Positions 53,932 to 58,478 of a stretch of 58,478 bases of DNA are shown one piece after another. Origin of the DNA: Dysgonomonas sp. 521 (GTDB lineage Bacteria; Bacteroidota; Bacteroidia; Bacteroidales; Dysgonomonadaceae); the NCBI RefSeq assembly GCF_010501055.1, contig NZ_QVMO01000016.1, positions 8,948-67,425 of the forward strand. The letters are read 5' to 3'. The position numbers were made by a program, and so were the translations under genes. The stretch's first letter is position 1. Every line of letters begins with the position of its first letter. Below the pieces are notes generated by a model. It saw only the letters and a list, made by a program, of their open reading frames with translations. It had not been told where the DNA came from and did not search any database.

Positions 53932-53949
53932 CCAATCCGGTTATTCTTC
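53923..53949. terminator. palindromic bidirectional terminator overlapping both stop codons
   Basis: GAAGAATAACC (53923-53933) and GGTTATTCTTC (53939-53949) are perfect complements with a 5-base loop. The arms encode Glu-Glu-stop of both convergent genes, and each transcript then runs into a T-rich stretch. Confidence 0.8.
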
Positions 53950-54171
53950 TTTTATTTCTTCATAATTAACATACTCTCCTTCGTTCTTCGAAAATTTCTT
54001 TTGCGACGTATTCGTATTATTTGAAGCGGCCTTATTACGCGATTGCTTACGATTGCTTTTAGCCCTGTCTGATGACGGGCCGAAGAAACGGATTACCCTG
54101 CCCAGAAACACGCCTAGAATAAGGAATCCGAAAACACCGATAAGTAATAAGAACGCAAGAAACTTAAACAT
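53941..54171 (-). CDS. DUF4834 family small membrane protein
   Basis: This 76-residue protein has one N-terminal transmembrane segment (about 3-24, FLAFLLLIGVFGFLILGVFLG) and a basic, Asn/Ser/Lys-rich cytoplasmic tail ending YEEIKEE. It matches the small DUF4834 family of Bacteroidota. Function unknown. It converges on the glycosyltransferase, sharing its terminator palindrome. The 72-bp region upstream is followed by a family B MITE. Confidence 0.8.
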   Translation of the reverse strand: MFKFLAFLLLIGVFGFLILGVFLGRVIRFFGPSSDRAKSNRKQSRNKAASNNTNTSQKKFSKNEGEYVNYEEIKEE

Positions 54172-54243
54172 ATAGTTATAAATATTTTAGAAGCTGGAAG
54201 AACAAAGATAGTAATTTATTATTTATGTAGGGCTGTAGTTAAA

Positions 54244-54462
54244 TAGAGTTTATATTCAATAAAATAGTAAGATGCATATTTTTAGGAGTTTTAGTTGCCA
54301 CGACTTTCAAGTCGTGGATAATAATACAGATAGAAAACGACTTTAGTCAAAACATTTTGGCTAAAGCCATTATCTGATTAGACTATTATCCTCCAGCTAA
54401 AGCAGCAGGCAATTAAATCACAGAGAATAAACCATATATAATCTTATTGAATATAAACTCTA
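54244..54462. mobile_element. 219-bp MITE-like element, family B, copy 2
   Basis: The sequence is the same length and orientation as 16852-17070, with the same 19-bp terminal inverted repeats and only three differences seen (the base after CAATAAAA, one in GCAGSAGGC, one in AATAAAC/ACATATA). Near-identity over 37 kb points to recent spread. Confidence 0.8.
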
Positions 54463-54514
54463 ATATATACTTAGGGAAAGCACATCAAAATTCATAAAGT
54501 TGTTTCAGCCTCAA

Positions 54515-55300
54515 TTATTTCGCACTTACGTCTTCCTCGCTCACGGTATAATCTACCCAGTAAGCATTGTATGCCTTGAAGCACCCCAAGGCTCCCCCCG
54601 TTATATTTGTCAGCGGGTTTGTGCCTCCTCCGGCGGCGACACTCCTCAGCGAGTTATAAAACGTGTACATGCCTTTATCCAGCGTCTGCATATCTATCCG
54701 CAGTTTATCTCCGGCTTTCAGTTCCTCGTCATTGTTATCTTCCTTATCAAAGAAAAGGATATTTTCCACTTTCAGCCCGTTGCGATACTCGTCATTATCC
54801 AGATAGATGGAACTCATCGGGTTACCGTTCACATACAAGGTCGTATAATAGTAATTATCTTCTTCGGGCGGATCCTGAAAGGCCACGCACGGAGAGTAAA
54901 TATCCTCATTGCCAATCTTTACACGGTAGATATATACACTATCGATAGGTATAGCCTGCGGTATTGTAGCTTTGGCCTCATATACATTATTTCCGGATGT
55001 CACTTTCAGCGTATAAGTAAACCCTACTGTGCCTATCATTTGCGAAAAATATAACCCCTTGTCTTTATTGCTCTCTGCCAGTACATCACTATTTCCATAT
55101 TCGTCAAACAGTTCTACCTTCGCATCGGAGATGCGTTCATAAGACTCATTATTATAAAAGCCCTGCGACCTCGTCAGCAGCACAATACACGGAGAATTTT
55201 CCGTAATGGAAGCGTCTATCACATTCATGGGCTCGGCCTCGGTCAGATTGACATTTATAACCTCCTCGCAGGCAGCAAAGAGGAAAAGTGAGAAGAGCAT
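54515..55300 (-). CDS. DUF4249 family lipoprotein
   Basis: With the ATG at 55300 this is a 261-residue protein: a very short signal (MLFSLFLFAAC, lipobox Cys11) then ACEEVINVNLTEAEP and the DUF4249 beta-sandwich pattern (SDAKVELFDEYGN, KATIPQAIPIDSVYIY). Such proteins usually follow a TonB receptor; here none is adjacent. The signal lacks a basic n-region, because the frame upstream (to an ATG at 55471) runs through a family D repeat, so the native 5' end may have been replaced. It could be partly inactive. Confidence 0.7.
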   Translation of the reverse strand: MLFSLFLFAACEEVINVNLTEAEPMNVIDASITENSPCIVLLTRSQGFYNNESYERISDAKVELFDEYGNSDVLAESNKDKGLYFSQMIGTVGFTYTLKVTSGNNVYEAKATIPQAIPIDSVYIYRVKIGNEDIYSPCVAFQDPPEEDNYYYTTLYVNGNPMSSIYLDNDEYRNGLKVENILFFDKEDNNDEELKAGDKLRIDMQTLDKGMYTFYNSLRSVAAGGGTNPLTNITGGALGCFKAYNAYWVDYTVSEEDVSAK

Positions 55301-55351
55301 TAGGAGATATTTATGGATAATATGGGTTCTATGACGTTTTGGATGGGTAAT

Positions 55352-55440
55352 ATTGCCGCCTAGCGGCTGTCTGATTATAGCCCCGTGCGAAAGCGCGGGG
55401 AAAGAGATGGATAAGCAAGAAGCGCCAGGTAGTGGTGCCC
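55352..55440. repeat. family D palindromic repeat, copy 2
   Basis: TTGCCGCCTAGCGGCTGTCTG (about 55353-55373) and the arms CCCCGTGCG/CGCGGGG match 13074-13121, and AGCGCCAGGTAGTGGTGCC matches the inner arm at 13146-13162. It overlaps the region 5' of the DUF4249 gene. Confidence 0.65.
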
Positions 55441-55591
55441 TGTTGATTTTACGGATTAATATATTCCTCATTCAATTTCATTAGTCATTTTTACATACAC
55501 TCCGTTCCTGTGAATGTTATTTCGTGACCCGGCATAACATAAAATAAATTTTAGTTCTGCTCCCGCTATATATAAATATAGTTCACTTTTC

Positions 55592-55626
55592 AGAGGGATC
55601 CCGCGTCAAACACGGGATGGCAGGCT
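55592..55626. repeat. family E palindromic repeat, copy 2
   Basis: ATCCCGCGT and ACGGGAT arms within GAGGGATCCCGCGTCAAACA (55593-55612), ending ACGGGATGGCAGGC, match the copy at 47978-48012. It lies 41 bp past the dnaX stop codon on the minus strand. Confidence 0.5.
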
Positions 55627-55666
55627 ATTGAGGCAGCCTCGCTTGTATCTCTTTTCTTTGTATAGT

Positions 55667-57421
55667 TTATGATAATTCCAGTCCGAATTCGTCTTTTAAC
55701 CTGCGCAGGCTTTCGTTTTCCTCCATCATGAGGTTAAACTTCTCTGCAGAAGTAAAAGCCAGTTTCTTCTCATTGTTCTCACTTATCCTTATTTCCATTT
55801 TCAGATGGGTGTTTCGAAGTTGGACTCTCAGTTTGGAGAGGATATCCATCCTGTGTTCAATCAGGCGCTGCTCCTGTACCGGGTTGTTTACAACAACCTC
55901 AAATACAGTATTTTCTATAAGATCCGGCAGACAGTTGAGCATTGTGTTTTTAAGGTGGTGCTCTTCTGTCAGATCATCGGCGTATGCTTTCCATTCATTT
56001 ATAAGCTGGAGAGGCGTAAACCGTTCGTTTAATACTTCGATAGTCATTTCGGACTTAACGCTTTCCTCTTCTTTCTTTTGTCCGAACGCAGAGATAGAGA
56101 TACCCAGGCCTCCTGCTTTTGGCATCGGCTTGCTACTGCCGGCTGTATGGGATGGGGTGGGCGTATGCTCTTTGGGTGGCGCTACAGGTGTTGCCCTTTG
56201 CTGGGCTTGCGGCTGTTGCGTTGGCTGAGTCGTAGCTGCCCGATTCACCGGTTGTGCCGATTGACCTTGCTGGGAAAAGATGGGCTCAATTACCTGCTTT
56301 TTTTTTTGATCTTCCGATCCTGCTTGAGGGGAAGACAACTGGCAGAGCCGGATGATGGTCAGATCGGAGAGTAGCCGTTTGTTCCTGCTGTACCTGTAAT
56401 TGAGGTCGCTTTCGTTGACCAGTTCGATGGCTTTATATAGAAACTCATTCGAACATTTCTTCGCAGTCTCTATATAACGTTCCCTGATGGAAGCTCCTAC
56501 TTCAAATAATTCGGCTGTTTTTATATCCTTGCATAGCAGCAAATCCCTGAAATGGGAGGCTATCCCTGTTACTACATTGTTTCCATCAAAACCTTTGCTG
56601 AGTATTTCGTTCAGTATCAGTAAGCCTTCGACTACATTATTAGCAAGGATAGAGTCGGTAAGCCTGAAATAATATTCATAATCGAGAACATTCAGGTTCT
56701 CAATAACGGCCTTATATGTAACATTCCCTCCCGTGAAACTGACCACCTGGTCGAATATGGATAAGGCGTCGCGCATACCGCCGTCAGCTTTTTGGGCAAG
56801 TACGTTCAAGGCTTCCGGTTCTGTTTTTACATTTTCCTGATCTGCTACATACTGTAAATGCTCCACTGTATCTTTTATTGTAATACGGCTGAAGTCGTAT
56901 ATCTGGCAACGTGACAGGATTGTCGGCAGTATTTTATGTTTCTCGGTAGTGGCTAATATAAATATGGCATGATGGGGCGGTTCTTCCAGTGTTTTCAGGA
57001 AAGCGTTGAATGCCGCTTGTGAAAGCATGTGAACCTCATCGATGATATATACCTTATATTTACCTATCTGTGGGGGGATGCGCACCTGTTCGATCAGGGA
57101 GCGTATGTCATCTACCGAGTTGTTCGAAGCGGCATCCAGTTCATGTATATTAAAAGAGCGTTGCTCGTTAAAGGCTACACACGATTCGCACTGGTTGCAG
57201 GCTTCTCCCTCGGGAGTGGGCGATAGGCAATTAATTGTTTTAGCGAAAATGCGGGCGCATGTGGTTTTTCCGACACCTCTTGGGCCGCAAAATAAGTATG
57301 CATGAGCCAGCTTGCCTGACGCGATAGCATTTTTCAGGGTAGTGGTCAGTGACCTTTGCCCTACAACCGAGTTGAAGGTCATCGGGCGATATTTCCTTGC
57401 CGAAACTATATAATTATCCAT
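55667..57421 (-). CDS. dnaX: DNA polymerase III subunit gamma/tau
   Basis: This 584-residue clamp-loader ATPase has Walker A CGPRGVGKTT (45-54), a zinc module with Cys65, Cys75, Cys78 and Cys81, Walker B IIDEVH (126-131) and sensor motifs, followed by domain III (about 240-370), a Gln/Pro/Ala/Thr-rich linker (about 375-455) and a C-terminal tau domain. The frame runs upstream to 57499, but MDNYIVSARKYRP at 57421 is the family start. A run of ten A residues (complement of 56298-56307) at codons 372-375 sits exactly at the gamma/tau boundary; see findings. It is divergent from the CDGSH gene. Confidence 0.97.
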   Translation of the reverse strand: MDNYIVSARKYRPMTFNSVVGQRSLTTTLKNAIASGKLAHAYLFCGPRGVGKTTCARIFAKTINCLSPTPEGEACNQCESCVAFNEQRSFNIHELDAASNNSVDDIRSLIEQVRIPPQIGKYKVYIIDEVHMLSQAAFNAFLKTLEEPPHHAIFILATTEKHKILPTILSRCQIYDFSRITIKDTVEHLQYVADQENVKTEPEALNVLAQKADGGMRDALSIFDQVVSFTGGNVTYKAVIENLNVLDYEYYFRLTDSILANNVVEGLLILNEILSKGFDGNNVVTGIASHFRDLLLCKDIKTAELFEVGASIRERYIETAKKCSNEFLYKAIELVNESDLNYRYSRNKRLLSDLTIIRLCQLSSPQAGSEDQKKKQVIEPIFSQQGQSAQPVNRAATTQPTQQPQAQQRATPVAPPKEHTPTPSHTAGSSKPMPKAGGLGISISAFGQKKEEESVKSEMTIEVLNERFTPLQLINEWKAYADDLTEEHHLKNTMLNCLPDLIENTVFEVVVNNPVQEQRLIEHRMDILSKLRVQLRNTHLKMEIRISENNEKKLAFTSAEKFNLMMEENESLRRLKDEFGLELS

Positions 57422-57447
57422 TCGTAATTTTTCTCCTTTGGCGAATA

Positions 57448-57455
57448 CAAAGCTA
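57448..57455 (-). promoter_or_regulatory. dnaX -7 box
   Basis: TAGCTTTG on the minus strand fits TAnnTTTG, 27 bp upstream of the dnaX ATG. No clear -33 TTG at 19 bp. Confidence 0.4.
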
Positions 57456-57559
57456 TGAAAAAAAACGGAAAGATAAAATGTAAAAATAATTGTATACACT
57501 CAACTTTTTTAACATTTCGGGCGTTATACTTATATCAACTTAAAAACGATCATCATTTT

Positions 57560-57754
57560 ATGGAAAAGAAAGAATCATTGTTAAAAATTAAAGTTATCCC
57601 TAATGCTCCTCTTTTAGTGGAAGGTACTGTTGAACTGGTATTGGCAGACGGGACTACGGTTGTCAAAGAAAATCCTCATCTTTGCCGTTGCGGGGCATCC
57701 AATAACAAGCCTTATTGTGATGGTTCTCATGCAAAAATCGGATTCAAAGGCTGA
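57560..57754 (+). CDS. CDGSH iron-sulfur domain protein
   Basis: This 64-residue protein has the [2Fe-2S] ligand motif CRCGASNNKPYCDGSH (42-57): three Cys (42, 44, 53) and His57. Single-domain CDGSH proteins of this size are known in bacteria and bind a redox- or transfer-active cluster. The start at 57560 is preferred because it begins directly at the family's N-terminal strand; the open frame goes to 57455. It lies between dnaX (divergent) and tRNA-Leu. Confidence 0.9.
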   Translation: MEKKESLLKIKVIPNAPLLVEGTVELVLADGTTVVKENPHLCRCGASNNKPYCDGSHAKIGFKG

Positions 57755-57834
57755 TTACCCAGGGATATTTTAACGGAATAAGAGCATTTAAACTAATATT
57801 TTAGTATGGATGCCTTATTTTTTTGTTTTAATTG

Positions 57835-57864
57835 TTGGATAAAGCACAATTTATTATATCTTTG
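57835..57864 (+). promoter_or_regulatory. promoter of tRNA-Leu
   Basis: -33 TTG (57835-57837) and -7 TATCTTTG (57857-57864) are exactly 19 bp apart, ending 22 bp before the tRNA. Confidence 0.75.
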
Positions 57865-57886
57865 TACCCGCTAAGGCAAATCAACC

Positions 57887-57968
57887 GCGGATGTGGTGTA
57901 ATTGGTAGCCACGCCAGACTTAGGATCTGGTGCTGAGAGGCGTGGGGGTTCGAGTCCCTTCATCCGCA
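57887..57968 (+). tRNA. tRNA-Leu (anticodon TAG)
   Basis: An 82-nt tRNA with a long variable arm (TGCTGAGAGGCGT region): acceptor GCGGATG/CATCCGC, anticodon loop CTTAGGA (anticodon TAG) and T arm GGTTCGAGTCC. CCA is not encoded. The promoter and terminator are both visible, so it is monocistronic. Confidence 0.97.
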
Positions 57969-57974
57969 CTGAGA

Positions 57975-58012
57975 GCGACAAATTGAAGTTTTCTTCTGTT
58001 TGTCGTTTTTTT
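57975..58012 (+). terminator. rho-independent terminator of tRNA-Leu
   Basis: CGACAAATTGAAG and CTTCTGTTTGTCG arms with a 4-base T loop are followed by seven or eight T residues, starting 7 bp after the tRNA. Confidence 0.88.
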
Positions 58013-58107
58013 CGTTTCTGTAAGTTGCTATTTCTGTGTTGATTAAATGAAAGAATGAATTGTGCTTTGGAGTTCGATAACCTTTGATTTCTTGGTTATA
58101 GAAAACG

Positions 58108-58327
58108 GGTCAGTCCGAAAACCCAGTTGTTAAAATTTCAATCAAACTTATTTGTAGAATACGTTCTATTAGATACTAAAATTATCCACATATATTTTTA
58201 TACATAAATATTTGTATATCGATAGTTTACGAGCATAAAATTAGAAATAAAGGAAGTTTGAAGTAATCTGTCTGCCAATTAAGATGACTCATTTGTTTTT
58301 TCTAACAACCGAATTTTCGGACTGACC
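58108..58327. mobile_element. 220-bp MITE-like element, family C
   Basis: GGTCAGTCCGAAAA at 58108-58121 and its exact complement at 58314-58327 bound an AT-rich 220-bp segment; pairing extends to GTTGTTA/TAACAAC on the inside. No reading frame is present. No convincing target duplication was seen. Confidence 0.65.
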
Positions 58328-58363
58328 TCTTTATTATATAACCACTGGCTATAGCTATCCAAA

Positions 58364-58398
58364 CACAAAAAGTCCCCATAGATTTACCTATGAGGACT
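58364..58398 (-). terminator. rho-independent terminator of the rRNA operon
   Basis: On the minus strand AGTCCTCATAG (58398-58388) pairs with CTATGGGGACT (58381-58371) with one mismatch, followed by a T-run (58370-58367). It lies just after the 5S 3' end. Confidence 0.85.
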
Positions 58399-58407
58399 TC
58401 TCTTTTA

Positions 58408-58478
58408 AAACGGCGGTAACCTACTCTCCCACATACTTGCAGTACCATCGGCACGACCGGGCTTAACTTCTCTGTTCG
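58408..58478 (-). rRNA. rrf: 5S ribosomal RNA, 3' portion (cut by window edge)
   Basis: The minus strand reads CGAACAGAGAAGTTAAGC..., GTGCCGATGGTACTGC and GGGAGAGTAGGTTACCGCCG, all conserved in bacterial 5S rRNA. About 71 bases of the 3' part are present; the 5' end and the 23S and 16S genes lie to the right. The exact 3' end may differ by a few bases. Confidence 0.93.

Noticed and set aside
57455..57559. N-terminal extension of the CDGSH protein
   Set aside because: It overlaps the dnaX promoter region, and lacks family similarity; the ATG at 57560 fits the domain boundary.

Overview
The window comes from the chromosome of a Bacteroidota species, most likely order Bacteroidales and plausibly close to Dysgonomonas; the genus is a guess. 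The evidence is two SusC/SusD-type loci, a GH97 alpha-glucosidase, many Bacteroidota-restricted families (DUF4292, DUF4834, DUF4249, DUF6242, DUF6377 and others), promoters of the form TTG-N19-TAnnTTTG, and the near absence of Shine-Dalgarno sequences. Base composition is moderate to AT-rich and looks even. No phage, conjugative element, complete insertion sequence or CRISPR array was seen.

Layout. 1-5061 (minus): a SusC transporter running toward the left edge, preceded by a membrane-spanning TPR/helix-turn-helix regulator. 5231-5972 (minus): ribH, then tRNA-Tyr and tRNA-Gly with their own promoter inside the ribH 3' end. 6174-12787 (plus): dut, a TPR protein, a DUF4292 lipoprotein, an EnvC-like degenerate LytM protein, a double-cupin FdtA-like sugar isomerase, a FemAB/GNAT transferase and an unknown protein, all nearly end to end. 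12788-13585: gene-free, packed with palindromic repeats and a small element with a target duplication. 13586-16834 (plus): amino-acid permease, rlmB, a secreted TonB-C-like protein, ridA. 17113-19301: a DUF3298 protein and ribD, separated by a MITE-like element. 19395-26245 (plus): DUF6242 lipoprotein, DUF6089 beta-barrel protein, uppS, bamA and two Skp/OmpH chaperones, an envelope-biogenesis cluster. 27118-30419: an Oar-like TonB-dependent receptor broken by a frameshift. 30547-33584: a 5'-nucleotidase split over two genes plus a NupG-like nucleoside transporter. 33636-45087 (minus): a complete polysaccharide utilisation locus (regulator, small lipoprotein, two-repeat secreted protein, SusC, SusD, GH71/99-like enzyme, GH97 enzyme). 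45155-50272 (minus): DEDDh exonuclease, dnaN, icd, an alpha/beta hydrolase. 50411-54171: trpS, a DUF4026/DUF2314 protein, a polyprenyl-type glycosyltransferase, a DUF4834 protein. 54515-57754: DUF4249 lipoprotein, dnaX, a CDGSH iron-sulfur protein. The right edge has tRNA-Leu and the 3' end of a 5S rRNA on the minus strand, so an rRNA operon lies just outside.

How the genes work together. The two Sus loci import glycans; the complete one has the outer-membrane pair plus two lipoprotein hydrolases, and the GH97 enzyme carries the residues of the inverting SusB type, pointing to an alpha-glucan. The split nucleotidase and NupG-like carrier form a periplasmic nucleotide-salvage route. ribH and ribD supply riboflavin. 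uppS-bamA-skp-skp and the dut-to-EnvC cluster serve the envelope.

Most notable non-gene signals: an A10 slippage tract in dnaX with stop codons just downstream in both other frames (predicting a short gamma-type product); several families of short inverted-repeat elements placed exactly at gene ends and starts, one pair 219 bp long and about 98.6% identical 37 kb apart; a 143-bp element flanked by a 9-bp direct repeat; and a perfect palindrome that encodes the Glu-Glu-stop of two convergent genes.
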